From contig NZ_JAHHXM010000002.1 of the NCBI RefSeq assembly GCF_019037185.1, positions 152,776 to 216,775 of the forward strand: a DNA stretch of 64,000 nucleotides, read 5' to 3'. Positions 36,831 through 48,500 of this stretch are shown one piece after another. A program made the position numbers and the translations under genes. The stretch comes from Oceanobacillus caeni. Its GTDB lineage: Bacteria > Bacillota > Bacilli > Bacillales > Amphibacillaceae. Below the pieces are notes generated by a model. It made no database searches, was not told the origin of the DNA, and saw only the letters and a list, made by a program, of their open reading frames with translations. Position 1 is the stretch's first letter; each line of letters begins with the position of its first letter.

Positions 36831-37937
36831 ATGTATAAACGATATTGGATGCAATTTTCTCGTATTTTACTTTTAATGATTTTATTGTTGACTGGTTATT
36901 TTATCTTTGTTAATACACTTCCATATATATATCCAATCATTATTGCATTTTTAATAGCATACCTTATGAACCCTTTAGTAGATTTCTTGCAAAAAACACT
37001 AAATTTCCCAAGGGCTCTTTCTGTAATAATCAGTATTTGTATCATTATTTTTAGTTTACTTGGTATTCTTTTTATAGCGTTTTTAGAAATTTATCAAGGA
37101 ACATTATTTCTAGCAGAAAAATTGCCAATCTATTTTCAAGAATTGGTTATTTATATGAAAGATTTCTTTAATACTTCTGTTTTACCAATTCAACAAAAAA
37201 TACTATCAATTTTCTTGTCACTAGACACGACACAACAAACTACCATAAAAAATACCCTGGAAGAAATAATGAACCATATTGGATCAAAAGGGTCAACCTT
37301 TTTACAAGATTTTCTTATTTTTATTCCAAATTTCTTAAGCCATCTTCCCAATTCCATTGCCATTTTGATCTTTATTATTATTGGAACATTTATTATTTCC
37401 AATGAATGGTATTCGTTAAGGAAAAAAATAATTAAATTAATACCCAATAAAGTTAATTCCATCACCAAACAACTTAATATTCATTTTAAAAAAGGAATAG
37501 GGGGATTTATGAAGGCGCAGTTTACATTAATCGGTATCTCTGGCATAACCATTTTTACCGGGCTTCTCATTCTTAAAGTTGACCAAGCCCTAACCATTGC
37601 GGCATTTAGTGCTCTTGTTGATTTAATTCCTTTTGTTGGTATTGGTTTTATCTTTATTCCTTGGATTGTTTATTTATTTGTTAGCGGAAACTACACCCTA
37701 ACTATCGGTTTATCCATCCTTTATATGATTGTTATTATTAGCAGGCAAATTTTGGAACCTAAGATTTTATCATCTAATATGGGGATACATCCTCTTTTAG
37801 CACTCATTGGTTATTTTATTGGATTTAAAATATGGGGACTAGTTGGATTAATTATTACCCCATTTATTCTTATTCTAATTAATGTATGTTATCAAACAGG
37901 TATATTTAAATTAGTTAAAACATTTGTTAAAGGGTAA
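36831..37937 (+). CDS. ytvI: AI-2E/PerM-family membrane protein YtvI
   Basis: The 368-residue protein has about eight membrane helices in the AI-2E (PerM) pattern: paired helices at 10-55, a long soluble loop (about 95-150) and a C-terminal block with DLIPFVGIGFIFIPW near 264-278 and KIWGLVGLIITPFI near 337-350. YtvI in spore formers is a sporulation membrane protein of unknown activity; exporter or permease roles are known for other family members. RBS is GGGGG before ATG 36831. It is divergent from citZ and convergent with fxsA, 5 bp apart. Confidence 0.87.
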   Translation: MYKRYWMQFSRILLLMILLLTGYFIFVNTLPYIYPIIIAFLIAYLMNPLVDFLQKTLNFPRALSVIISICIIIFSLLGILFIAFLEIYQGTLFLAEKLPIYFQELVIYMKDFFNTSVLPIQQKILSIFLSLDTTQQTTIKNTLEEIMNHIGSKGSTFLQDFLIFIPNFLSHLPNSIAILIFIIIGTFIISNEWYSLRKKIIKLIPNKVNSITKQLNIHFKKGIGGFMKAQFTLIGISGITIFTGLLILKVDQALTIAAFSALVDLIPFVGIGFIFIPWIVYLFVSGNYTLTIGLSILYMIVIISRQILEPKILSSNMGIHPLLALIGYFIGFKIWGLVGLIITPFILILINVCYQTGIFKLVKTFVKG

Positions 37938-37942
37938 ACCAT

Positions 37943-38332
37943 TTACCATCTTCGAAAAATAAAAGTTCCGTTACTCATTTTTCTTTTTATAAAATGATAC
38001 AAAACCCTTTTTAGCGGCTTTCTCAATATCGGTAAAACAAGTAAAAGGCCAATGGTATCTGTAATAAAACCTGGAGATAATAAAAATACTGCACCTATCA
38101 AAATGCAAATTCCATCCATGATTTGTTCTGTTGGGACTTGCCCATTATTTATGGATATCCTTGCTTTTTGTAACGTATAGGTACCTTGTATCTTAGCAAT
38201 CGTTATACCTATGATCCCTGTCAATAAAATTAGTAATACTACCCACCATGGGCCAATCTTTCCACCAATCCAAACAAAAACACCAATTTCACAAGCTGGA
38301 AGAATGAATAAAGCTAGTAATAACCATCGCAT
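37943..38332 (-). CDS. fxsA: FxsA family membrane protein
   Basis: The 129-residue protein has the FxsA (YtzA-type) architecture: hydrophobic N-terminus LLLALFILPACEIGVFVWIGG in part LPACEIGVFVWIGGKIG, a second helix (VVLLILLTGIIGITIAK), and GAVFLLSPGFITDTIGLLLVLP near 78-99. E. coli FxsA relieves F-exclusion of phage T7 when overproduced; the normal role is unknown. RBS GGGGG precedes ATG. It sits between ytvI and pyk as in B. subtilis. Confidence 0.87.
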   Translation of the reverse strand: MRWLLLALFILPACEIGVFVWIGGKIGPWWVVLLILLTGIIGITIAKIQGTYTLQKARISINNGQVPTEQIMDGICILIGAVFLLSPGFITDTIGLLLVLPILRKPLKRVLYHFIKRKMSNGTFIFRRW

Positions 38333-38359
38333 TTACCTAATCCCCCTATTATAACAATA

Positions 38360-38382
38360 AAAATCGGCAAAACAGCCGATTT
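38360..38382 (-). terminator. Terminator of pfkA-pyk
   Basis: AAAATCGGC and GCCGATTTT pair around a seven-base loop, then TTATTG on the minus strand. Confidence 0.82.
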
Positions 38383-38428
38383 TTATTGTTTATATTATTT
38401 AAGTCGTTCAAAAAGTATTGTACAGTTC

Positions 38429-40189
38429 TTAAAGTACTTTAGCATGACCTTTATAAATATCACCCTTAGAACCATCAATTGTAAGTTCTTGGCCATCTTC
38501 AATTATTTCAAATGCATTATCAACACCTACAATTACTGGAATTCCAAGGTTTAAGCCAACAACGGCAGCATGTGATGTTAGTCCACCTTCTACAGTAACA
38601 ATTCCGCTCGCTTTTTCTAATGCTTGCATCATTTCTCGATCCGTACCATAGGCAACAACAATATCACCTTGTTGAACTTTTGAAATAGCTTCATCTGCAT
38701 TTTTCACTTTTACTGCTTTTCCATATGCACTTTGCTTACCAATTCCTTGACCTTTAGCAATAACATCACCAATGACATGAACTTTAATCAAATTGGTTGT
38801 TCCACTTTCCCCAACCGGAACTCCTGCCGCGATAATGACACGATTTCCACGATGACATAACCCTGACTCAAGACCTTTGTCTATGGCAACACTTAACATC
38901 TCGTCAGTAGAAGTTGTTTGTCTTCCCATCACTGCATGAACACCCCACACAAGTGAAAGTTGACGATTTACTTTTTCATTAACTGTCACAGCTAATATAG
39001 TTGCTTTCGGACGGTATTTGGAGATCATACTTGGAGTATGTCCACTTTCTGTAGGGGCAATGATTGTATCAATATTTAGGTTCATTGCCGTATGGGAAAC
39101 AGATTGTGTAATTGCTTCTGCAATGTTCATATCTACCTCTTTGGAGCGTTCTTCTAACACAGCATGATAGTCTAGTGCTGATTCTGCTTTTAATGCAATG
39201 TTATTCATTGTTTGAACCGATTCTACTGGATAATTACCCGCTGCTGTTTCACCAGATAACATAATGGCATCTGTCCCATCAAAAATAGCATTCGCTACGT
39301 CTGAAGCCTCAGCTCTTGTAGGACGTGGGTTACGTTGCATAGAATCTAACATTTGTGTAGCTGTTATAACTGGCTTTCCTGCATTATTACATTTTTTAAT
39401 TAATTCTTTTTGTACTAATGGAACATCTTCGGCAGGAATTTCAACACCTAAATCTCCTCTAGCTACCATTAAACCATCACTAACTTGTAAAATGCGATCG
39501 ATGTTGTCAATCCCTTCTTGATTCTCAATCTTAGGGATGATTTTGATATGTGTTGCGTTATTATTTTCTAATACCTCTTTAATTTCTAACACATCAGATG
39601 CACGACGAACAAATGAAGCTGCAATAAAATCAACATCCTGTTCAATCCCAAATTCAATGTCCTTTTTATCTTTTTCAGTTAATCCAGGAAGTTTAACAGA
39701 AACATTTGGTACGTTTACGCCCTTTTTATTTTTTATCGTTCCGCTATTTAATGCAGTTGTTCTAATTTCATTAGTATGTTTATCTATAGCAGTTACTTCC
39801 AATTCAATCAATCCGTCATCTAGGAGAATCTTAGATCCTTCGTGAACATCATCAATTAAACCTGGGTATGTAACTGAAAAACGTTCTGCAGTTCCTTCCA
39901 TTTCATTCATAGAAATATATACTGTTTGCCCAGCAACGATTTCGTCTTGACCATTTACAAAACTACCTGTTCTTATTTCTGGACCTTTCGTATCTAAAAG
40001 GATCGCTACTGTTTTCTTTTTATTTTCAGCTGCCATACGGATATTTTTTATTCTAGCACCATGTTCATCAAAATCCCCATGTGAAAAATTTAATCGAGCC
40101 ACATTCATTCCAGCATCGATTAGCTTTTCCAATGTTTCAACAGACTCTGAAGCAGGTCCAATTGTACAAACGATTTTAGTATTTCTCAT
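38429..40189 (-). CDS. pyk: Pyruvate kinase with C-terminal PEP-utiliser-like domain
   Basis: The 586-residue enzyme makes ATP and pyruvate from phosphoenolpyruvate. Active-site segments include RLNFSHG (33-39), [23 protein letters not shown] and [12 protein letters not shown]. Bacillus-type pyruvate kinases carry an extra domain of about 100 residues after the usual 475; here it shows [25 protein letters not shown] wording (TSHAAVVG near 545). It follows pfkA by 24 bp, giving coordinated lower glycolysis. RBS AGGAGG precedes ATG. Confidence 0.96.
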   Translation of the reverse strand: MRNTKIVCTIGPASESVETLEKLIDAGMNVARLNFSHGDFDEHGARIKNIRMAAENKKKTVAILLDTKGPEIRTGSFVNGQDEIVAGQTVYISMNEMEGTAERFSVTYPGLIDDVHEGSKILLDDGLIELEVTAIDKHTNEIRTTALNSGTIKNKKGVNVPNVSVKLPGLTEKDKKDIEFGIEQDVDFIAASFVRRASDVLEIKEVLENNNATHIKIIPKIENQEGIDNIDRILQVSDGLMVARGDLGVEIPAEDVPLVQKELIKKCNNAGKPVITATQMLDSMQRNPRPTRAEASDVANAIFDGTDAIMLSGETAAGNYPVESVQTMNNIALKAESALDYHAVLEERSKEVDMNIAEAITQSVSHTAMNLNIDTIIAPTESGHTPSMISKYRPKATILAVTVNEKVNRQLSLVWGVHAVMGRQTTSTDEMLSVAIDKGLESGLCHRGNRVIIAAGVPVGESGTTNLIKVHVIGDVIAKGQGIGKQSAYGKAVKVKNADEAISKVQQGDIVVAYGTDREMMQALEKASGIVTVEGGLTSHAAVVGLNLGIPVIVGVDNAFEIIEDGQELTIDGSKGDIYKGHAKVL

Positions 40190-40213
40190 TATTGTATTCC
40201 TCCTAAGCGGTAA

Positions 40214-41206
<993 letters not shown>

Positions 41207-41264
41207 TTATAAAAGCTGTACTAATTCATTTTAAACAGCTGTTTCATATAATCGATATATGTTT

Positions 41265-41293
41265 AAGATAAATTAAAACTCCACAAATATCAA
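41265..41293 (-). promoter_or_regulatory. Candidate sigma-A promoter of pfkA-pyk
   Basis: On the minus strand TTGATA (41293-41288), 17 bases, TATCTT (41270-41265). It lies between the accA terminator and pfkA with a leader of about 80 bases. Confidence 0.5.
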
Positions 41294-41346
41294 CAAATAT
41301 CATTGAAAAAGGTCGAAAAATATTTTTTTGAAATAAAGTGAAAAAT

Positions 41347-41376
41347 GAAAGACTGATAAATACTCTATCAGTCTTT
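41347..41376 (-). terminator. Terminator of accD-accA
   Basis: On the minus strand AAAGACTGATA pairs with TATCAGTCTTT around a short loop and is followed by CATTTTT. Confidence 0.85.
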
Positions 41377-41388
41377 AATCGATTTTGA

Positions 41389-42345
41389 TTATAACAGTTT
41401 ATAATCACCTATATTTTTATATTTTTCCCATCTTTTTTCTAATAATTCATCAGTTGTATATTTACTTAATTCTCGAATCGATTGTTCGAGAACGACATCT
41501 ATTTTTTCAGCTTGTACTTTTATGTCTTGATGTGCTCCACCTTTGGGCTCCGGAATAACTTGATCAATGACATTTAGTTCTTTCAAATCATTAGCAGTGA
41601 TTTTCATAGATTCTGCTGCTTTTTTAGCTAAGCTAGCATCTTTCCATAAAATAGAAGCTGCTCCTTCTGGTGAAATAACGGAATATGTAGAATTCTCTAA
41701 CATATGGATATGATCACCAATACCTAAACCTAGAGCCCCTCCGCTACCACCTTCACCTATCACAATACATACAATAGGAACAGTAAATCCAGCCATCTCC
41801 ATAAGGTTTTTGGCAATAGCCTCACTTTGCCCCCGCTCTTCAGCCGCTCTTCCAGGATATGCACCTTTTGTATCAATAAATGTAATGATTGGGCGATTGA
41901 ACTTTTGAGCTTGTTCCATGTGACGTAAAGCTTTACGATAGCCTTCTGGATGTGGCATACCAAAATTACGTTTAATATTTTCTTTTGTGTCTTTTCCTCG
42001 TTGGTGTCCTATAACTGTTACAGGTTTGTCCTTATAATAGGCAATTCCTGCCACAATAGCTTGATCATCTCCATAACGACGGTCGCCATGAAATTCAATA
42101 AAGTTGGTAAATAATTGGTGGATATAATCTAGAGTTGTTGGTCGTTCAGAATGCCTTGCCATTTGAACCCGATCCCATGGTTTTAAATTACCATATATGT
42201 CGTCTTCTAATTGTTCCAACCTATCTTCCAATTTATTTATTTCTTCGGTTAAATCAATTTCACTATCTGCTGTAAACTTCTTTAATTCAGCAATTTTATC
42301 CTTCAAATTAATAATTGGTTTTTCAAATTCAAGGATTTGCTTCAC
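41389..42345 (-). CDS. accA: Acetyl-CoA carboxylase carboxyltransferase alpha subunit
   Basis: The 318-residue subunit, with AccD, transfers carboxyl from biotin to acetyl-CoA to give malonyl-CoA for fatty acid synthesis. A coiled N-terminus (1-60) precedes the crotonase-like core with [29 protein letters not shown] and [10 protein letters not shown] (about 200-210). GTG start at 42345; its ribosome site AGGAGG lies within the end of accD, and the gap is one base, suggesting coupled translation. Confidence 0.96.
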   Translation of the reverse strand: MKQILEFEKPIINLKDKIAELKKFTADSEIDLTEEINKLEDRLEQLEDDIYGNLKPWDRVQMARHSERPTTLDYIHQLFTNFIEFHGDRRYGDDQAIVAGIAYYKDKPVTVIGHQRGKDTKENIKRNFGMPHPEGYRKALRHMEQAQKFNRPIITFIDTKGAYPGRAAEERGQSEAIAKNLMEMAGFTVPIVCIVIGEGGSGGALGLGIGDHIHMLENSTYSVISPEGAASILWKDASLAKKAAESMKITANDLKELNVIDQVIPEPKGGAHQDIKVQAEKIDVVLEQSIRELSKYTTDELLEKRWEKYKNIGDYKLL

Positions 42346-42346
42346 G

Positions 42347-43204
42347 TCAATTAACCTCCTTTTGATGCATCTCTAGAATCGTAGTAAGAAGGTTTTTCAT
42401 TTCATGTCTGTGAATAATCTTGTCTAACTGTCCATGTTCCATTAAGAACTCCGATGTTTGGAAATCTTTAGGAAGTTTTTCCCGAATGGTTTGTTCAATT
42501 ACTTTTCTTCCAGCAAATCCTATTAATGCTCCTGGCTCTGCAAAGTTATAATCCCCAATGGATGCAAAACTAGCTGAGACTCCACCAGTTGTTGGGTGAG
42601 TCATAACAGAGATCATTAGACCACCATCATCGCTAAACCTCTTAATAGCTACAGAGGTTTTTGCCATCTGCATTAGGCTAAGTATTCCTTCTTGCATTCT
42701 TGCTCCACCTGAAGCTGTAAAAATGATAAAAGGAAGAGATTCTTTACGTGCATTTTCAACTGATCTAGCAATTTTTTCGCCGACTACAGAACCCATACTC
42801 CCCATTCTAAAGTACGAGTCCATTACTGCGAATGCAGTTTCTTGCCCATTAATCATTCCTTTACCAGTTACTACCCCTTCATTGAGTCCGGTTTTTTCAC
42901 AGTCTTTTAATACTTTTTCTTCATATTCCGGGAAATTTAAAGGGTTAGACGAAGTTATATTTGCATCCCATTCTTTAAAGGTATCTTCGTCAAATAAACT
43001 TTCAATTCGTTCCCAAGCTGAAAGTGGATGATGATAACCACAATTTGGACAAACATTTAAAGATTTTTTCATTTCTTTACGATAATATATTTTGTTACAA
43101 TTTTTACATTTTTGCATGAGTCCTTGTGGAACATCAATTTTACTATTTTCATTTGGGATTGTTGCATATTTCTTTCGCTTTGTAAAAATTTCCTTAAGCT
43201 GCAA
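42347..43204 (-). CDS. accD: Acetyl-CoA carboxylase carboxyltransferase beta subunit
   Basis: The 285-residue partner of AccA has an N-terminal zinc ribbon (CKNC and CPNC, near 31-53) and the crotonase-like core with [29 protein letters not shown] and [13 protein letters not shown]. The start is TTG at 43204, seven bases after AAAGGAGG, in agreement with B. subtilis (LKDIFTK); the longer GTG frame has no RBS. It precedes accA directly. Confidence 0.95.
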   Translation of the reverse strand: MQLKEIFTKRKKYATIPNENSKIDVPQGLMQKCKNCNKIYYRKEMKKSLNVCPNCGYHHPLSAWERIESLFDEDTFKEWDANITSSNPLNFPEYEEKVLKDCEKTGLNEGVVTGKGMINGQETAFAVMDSYFRMGSMGSVVGEKIARSVENARKESLPFIIFTASGGARMQEGILSLMQMAKTSVAIKRFSDDGGLMISVMTHPTTGGVSASFASIGDYNFAEPGALIGFAGRKVIEQTIREKLPKDFQTSEFLMEHGQLDKIIHRHEMKNLLTTILEMHQKEVN

Positions 43205-43301
43205 AATGTTTCCTCCTTTGCTCTGCACATCTTTACCTTTGTTATGTGTTGATTAAAAACTAGGTTGTCGTCAAAATAGCGAGATAATATTTTTTAATCC
43301 T

Positions 43302-43430
43302 TTAAAGAAGACTTCCATTAGTGGGGGCCTTCATCCGCCACTGATGGTTAGTCGCACTTATCGGACCTTTACGAGCTGTTGATCCCCCCTAGAAGTTTGA
43401 GGGGGAGTCTTACTACCCGTTTAGGTGGGA
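43302..43430 (+). repeat. Dispersed two-hairpin repeat, copy E (both modules, shortened)
   Basis: TTAAAGAAGACTTCCAT leads to the hairpin AGTGGGGG/CCACTGATGG, TTAGTCGCACTTATCGGACC, TTTACGAGCTGTTGATC, then a compact second hairpin CCCCCC/GGGGGAG, TCTTACTACCCG and TTTAGGTGGGA. It fills the gap between accD and the FadR-type regulator gene. Confidence 0.82.
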
Positions 43431-43499
43431 TAAATTTTCCTAAAGTATAACAAAGGGCTTTTAAAAATTTTGTCATAATTTACCGGTATAAGAATATAT

Positions 43500-44117
43500 T
43501 TAACTGAAAAACTGTTTCATAAATAAATCTTCTATTCGTGAATAATCTTCTTTTTCATAAAGATCAACTAACTGTTGATAGAATGGAGAGTCATAAAATC
43601 CTTTATCGAATATTTGGGAGAATTCCAAGATCAGTTGCCAGATTATCAACAGTAGTTCATTCTCTGTTTTATTTAAAATAAGAGTGAAAAAATCGATGTG
43701 CATTTGCTTTGGATTATTAATTAAGTCCTGAATTATCTTTTTAAATTGTGTAATATCTTTATCTTCAACTTTTTGTAAAGCTAGTTTTGCCGCTTCTTTT
43801 TCAATTAATTTGCGTGTAGTAATAATACTTTCTTTCGTACTACTATTACCTAGAATAAAGGATGCTAATATTTTAACTGTTTGAAAAGAACGATACGAGC
43901 TAAGAAAAGTTCCTTCCCCGTGTCTTGTTTCGATAATTCCTAATAGTTCAAGTGCACGAAGCGCTTCTCGTACGGAAGACCTTCCTGTTCCTAAAGATTC
44001 CGCTAGTTCTCTTTCGGATGGGAGCTTGTCTCCCGGTTTCAATTGATTTTCGTGAATAAAAATACGAATTTGCTCTAGTACACCATGGTAAGCTTTCTGA
44101 TTTGGTAGCATTGACAC
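43500..44117 (-). CDS. GntR/FadR-subfamily transcriptional regulator
   Basis: The 205-residue protein has a GntR winged helix (KLPSERELAESLGTGRSSVREALRALELLGIIETRHGEGTF in pieces PSERELAESLG, SSVREALRALELLG, ETRHGEGTF; about 30-72) and a shorter all-helical FCD-type effector domain (about 90-205). Family members bind small acids or acyl-CoA. It is 37 bp downstream of ytsJ, and a perfect FadR-type palindrome lies at the ytsJ promoter, so autoregulation together with malic enzyme is likely. GTG 44117 is 12 bases from GGAG, a long spacing; the start is therefore less sure. Confidence 0.85.
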   Translation of the reverse strand: MSMLPNQKAYHGVLEQIRIFIHENQLKPGDKLPSERELAESLGTGRSSVREALRALELLGIIETRHGEGTFLSSYRSFQTVKILASFILGNSSTKESIITTRKLIEKEAAKLALQKVEDKDITQFKKIIQDLINNPKQMHIDFFTLILNKTENELLLIIWQLILEFSQIFDKGFYDSPFYQQLVDLYEKEDYSRIEDLFMKQFFS

Positions 44118-44154
44118 AATCAGTAACTTCTCCTTTAAAGGATTCGACGGAATT

Positions 44155-45384
44155 TTAATTTTTTGTTAATCTTCTTGTTTTTTCAGCAATTTCTTCCGGG
44201 TTCAATGTAATTCTTGCAACGCCTGTTTCCATTGCAGCTTTGGCAACACTTGCTGCAACCGTAGGAGCAACACGATCATCAAAAGGAGCTGGAATCACAT
44301 AATCATCATGAAGTTCTTCTTCAGAAACCAGTGAAGCTATAGCCTCTGCAGCGGCGATTTTCATCTCCTCATTAATTCTTGTAGCACGAACATCTAAAGC
44401 ACCACGGAAGATTCCCGGAAATGCCAAAACATTGTTTACTTGATTCGGAAAATCAGAACGCCCTGTACCGATAACTTTCGCTCCCGCTTCTTTTGCAACT
44501 TCAGGCATTACTTCTGGATCCGGGTTTGCCATTGCAAAAATAATAGGATCATCATTCATTTTTGTAATCATTTCTTTTGTTAAAGCACCAGCTACTGAAA
44601 CCCCGATGAATACATCGGCACCTTCTATTACTTCGTTCAAACTACCTTCTATTTTATTTCTATTTGTATATTTTGCTACTTGTTCCTTCACGCTGTTCAT
44701 TCCATACGGCCTACCTTCATATATAGCACCTTTGGAATCGCACATAATCACATCATGCACACCAAAATGTTTTAGTAGCTTAATAATGGCTATACCAGCA
44801 GCTCCTGCACCATTAGCCACTACACGTATATTCGAAAAAGATTTTCCCACGAGTTTCAATGCATTAATTAATCCCGCTACAGTTACAATTGCTGTACCAT
44901 GTTGATCATCATGGAATATAGGTATATTTGTTTCATTTTTAAGTCGTTCTTCAATAATAAAGCAATTAGGAGCGGCAATATCTTCTAAATTAACACCACC
45001 AAAGGTTGGTTCCATTAATTTAACTGTTTCCACAATTTTATCTACATCATGCGTATCTAAACAGATTGGGAATGAATCCACACCTGCAAATGCTTTAAAT
45101 AATACTGATTTACCTTCCATTACAGGAAGAGCTGCCTCTGGACCTATGTTACCAAGACCCAATACCGCTGATCCATCACTCACTACAGCTACCATATTAC
45201 CTTTCATTGTATAATCATATACAGATTCTTCTCGATCATGTATTTCTTTGCAAGGTTCTGCAACGCCTGGTGAATATGCTAAGCTTAAATCTTTTGAATT
45301 TCTAACCGGAACCTTGGATTGAATCGTTAATTTCCCTTGATTTACTTTATGCATGTGTAGTGATTCGTCTTTTAGACTTGCCAT
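44155..45384 (-). CDS. ytsJ: Malic enzyme (YtsJ-like, likely NADP-dependent)
   Basis: The 409-residue protein matches the short bacterial malic enzymes that decarboxylate malate to pyruvate. Landmarks: SLAYSPGVAEPCKEI, GNMVAVVSDGSAVLGLGNIGPEAALPVMEGK in part SDGSAVLGLGNIGP, catalytic region DIAAPNCFIIEERL, IPIFHDDQHGTAIV, and the NAD(P)-binding VVANGAGAAGIAIIKLL. B. subtilis YtsJ, at the same place next to dnaE, prefers NADP. It shares an operon with the FadR-type regulator. Confidence 0.93.
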   Translation of the reverse strand: MASLKDESLHMHKVNQGKLTIQSKVPVRNSKDLSLAYSPGVAEPCKEIHDREESVYDYTMKGNMVAVVSDGSAVLGLGNIGPEAALPVMEGKSVLFKAFAGVDSFPICLDTHDVDKIVETVKLMEPTFGGVNLEDIAAPNCFIIEERLKNETNIPIFHDDQHGTAIVTVAGLINALKLVGKSFSNIRVVANGAGAAGIAIIKLLKHFGVHDVIMCDSKGAIYEGRPYGMNSVKEQVAKYTNRNKIEGSLNEVIEGADVFIGVSVAGALTKEMITKMNDDPIIFAMANPDPEVMPEVAKEAGAKVIGTGRSDFPNQVNNVLAFPGIFRGALDVRATRINEEMKIAAAEAIASLVSEEELHDDYVIPAPFDDRVAPTVAASVAKAAMETGVARITLNPEEIAEKTRRLTKN

Positions 45385-45438
45385 TTTTATTATTCGCCCC
45401 TTTGATTTTATAAATAAAATTCAATAATAATAACCCCT

Positions 45439-45453
45439 AGTGGTCTGACCACT
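45439..45453. promoter_or_regulatory. Perfect FadR-type operator palindrome at the ytsJ promoter
   Basis: AGTGGTCTGACCACT is a perfect 15-bp palindrome around one central base. Its TGGTC-N-GACCA core is the typical half-site pair of FadR-subfamily GntR regulators. It starts about 12 bases downstream of the -10 element, so a bound repressor would block early transcription. The regulator gene is the second gene of the same transcript. Confidence 0.8.
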
Positions 45454-45464
45454 TATAATCCTAC

Positions 45465-45492
45465 ATTATATCAGATGGATGAATCATGTAAA
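45465..45492 (-). promoter_or_regulatory. Sigma-A promoter of ytsJ operon
   Basis: On the minus strand TTTACA (45492-45487), 16 bases, then TATAAT (45470-45465), a perfect -10, about 80 bases before the ytsJ start. Confidence 0.75.
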
Positions 45493-45541
45493 GTAACGCC
45501 CATTTAATTTATCAAAAAAACTACTTGCAAATGTACTTTTT

Positions 45542-48500
45542 TTAATTATTTTTCAATACTACATTTTCGTTACCAAAAAAATGCCTTAATGCTTTTAAAC
45601 TATCATAATTAGCATGGATATTATAACCCTGAGAAAGTTGATACGTTCGTTTCGTTTCCTCATGATAAATAATGATAGATGTACTCCCTGGGTATTTATT
45701 CGCAATTTGTTGAATCGTTTGTAAAGCAGTATCTCTTTTATTTGGTGTAACTTTAACAAACATTATTTTACTAGATTTTTGGTCTAACTGGTTTTCACTA
45801 AATGGTTGAACATCTTCTAAAACCCATTGGAGTTTGTTATTCCTGTATTCTACTTTTCCTTTAACAGTAATCATTAACTCCTCTTTAAGCCATTGGTTAA
45901 TGTTACGGTAAAGTTCTGGGAATACGACAGCATCCACCTCTCCTGTCTCATCGCCAATTACTAGAAAAGCCATCGGATCTCCGCGCTTTGTTCTAATTGT
46001 TTTAAGTGATTGAACAAGTACAGCGGAAGAAATACGACGTTTCCCAATAAATCTCTGCACTTCCCGCATAGTTATATAGCCATTCCCTCTTAGGCTTGGA
46101 CGGAGTTCCTTTAATGGGTGACTCGAAACGAATGTCCCGATTAGCTCTTTCTCGTCTGCTAGTTTTTTCGCTATACTAAAATCTTCTATTTGTACATAAT
46201 CCATTTCGAATAAAAGTTCATCTTGAAAGAAACTAGATTGACTAGAAAACTCACTAAATAACTCTCCTTGTTCTCTCGCTCGATCTAAAGATGCTAATAA
46301 ACTTGCTCGATTTGAATAACTATCATCGAAAACGCCGGCCATAATTAAATTCTCCATCGTTTGACGATTAACCAGTTTCAGGTCTACCCGTAAACAAAAA
46401 TCGTATAAATGTTTAAAGGCACCATTTTTCCTAACGTTTATTATTTCCTTAATCGCTTGATTACCTACCCCTTTAATCGCTGCAAGACCGATGCGAATTT
46501 GTCCATTTTCAACGGAATATCTGCCATAACTTTTATTTATAGAAGGTGGGAGAATAGTTATATTTATTTCTCTTATTTCTTTCAAGTAAAGGTTCCATTT
46601 TTCCTGCTGATTTCCGAAAGAATTTAATAATTCCGCAAAAAAATTTGCTGGATAATGTGCTTTTAAGTAACTTAAATAATACGAAATTTTACTATATGCC
46701 ACTGCATGACTTCTAGGAAAACCATAATTAGAGAATTTAACAATCCAACTAAAGATTTCGCTAGCAACTATTTTTTCATACCCATTCTTGATACACCCTT
46801 CTATAAAGGCCTCTTTTTGCTCTTCCATTACTTGTTGTTTCTTTTTACTGACAGCCCTTCTTAAAATGTCCGCTTCTCCTAAACTAAATCCAGCAATTTT
46901 ATTAGCAATTTGCATAATTTGTTCCTGGTACACTAATACACCATATGTTGGTTTCAAGATAGGTTCTAAGTCCGGATGTGGATAATGAATCGGTTCACGC
47001 TTTTCTTTACGCGCAATATAAACAGGAATAAAATCCATTGGACCAGGACGAAAAAGCGCATTTACCGCTACAATATCTTCAAAGGAATCTGGTTTTAATT
47101 CTGTTAATACTCTTTTCATTCCCTGTGATTCAAGTTGAAAGATTCCATTTGTTTTCCCACTACGTAATAAAGAATACGTTTTTTGATCATGTTCTGGAAG
47201 TTGATCAAGAGTTACTTCTTTATGTTCAGTAAAATGGATAGATCTTAGGATTTTTTCTATAAAGGATAGATTACGTAATCCTAAAAAATCCATTTTTAAT
47301 AAACCTAATGACTCCAAATCATTCATCGTAAATTGAGTTAATCTTGTTTCGTTCGTACCAATAGTCAGTGGTACATGTTCTAGTAATGGTTTATTACTTA
47401 TAACGACACCAGCAGCATGAGTTGATATATGTCTTGGTATCCCTTCTAATTTTATTGCTGCTGTAAAAAGTATCTTTAATTTTTTAGAGGATTTAATATA
47501 CTCGTTTAATTCCTCTGATTCCTTTAAAATGTTGGATAATTTCTTGGATGACTGTTGTGGTAATTTATTTAAAATATAATACATATCTTGTTGTTCCACA
47601 TTCAACGTTTTCATAAGTTCCCTAATTAATGATCGGTGAGCAAATGTACCAAACGTAATAATTTGTGCTACATGTTCGACTCCGTATTTATTTCGTACAT
47701 ATTCAATTACTTCATCACGACGTTCATCAGAAAAATCCACATCGATATCGGGCATTGTTTTTCTTTCGGGATTTAAAAATCGTTCAAATATAAGATTATA
47801 TTTAATTGGATCAACGTCCGTGATACCTAAAAGATATGCAACAAGGGATCCGGCAGATGATCCCCTTCCCGGTCCAACCAATATATTATTTTCTTTCGCG
47901 TACCATATAAAATCAGCTACGATTAAGAAGTAATCACTAAATTTCATCTTTTGAATCGTTTGTATTTCATATGCCAATCTTTGAGAAATAACATCTGTAA
48001 CCGTAGTATATTTCTTCCCCACATTTTCCCAGCAAAGCTTTTCTAAGTATTGATCGGCCTTTATATTTTCAGGAAGAGGAAATGACGGTAATAACTTCTG
48101 ATTAAAGTCAAAAGATACATGACATTTATTTTTTATAATCTCTGTTTCTTGTAACACTTCAGGCCAATCATTTTGGAAAATTTGTTCCATTTCCATGCTT
48201 GACCTTAAATGTTTTCGTTTTACGTTTGGTGAGGACAATTTCATGTCCCATTGTTTTCCTTTTTTCATGGATTGCAATATATCAAAAGCCATATCATCTT
48301 TTTCATCTAAATACCGTACATCACATAAAGAAACAACGGAAATTCCTGATAAATCTTGAATTGATTTTAATGATAGAAAGAGTCGTTGTTCATCCGGTTG
48401 AACTCCTAAATAAAAATCATCTCTTTGGAATAACCCCAACCAATTTCTAAGGTATTGGTTTATTTCTTCATGCGACTTATGTATCAACAAATTCTCCAAA

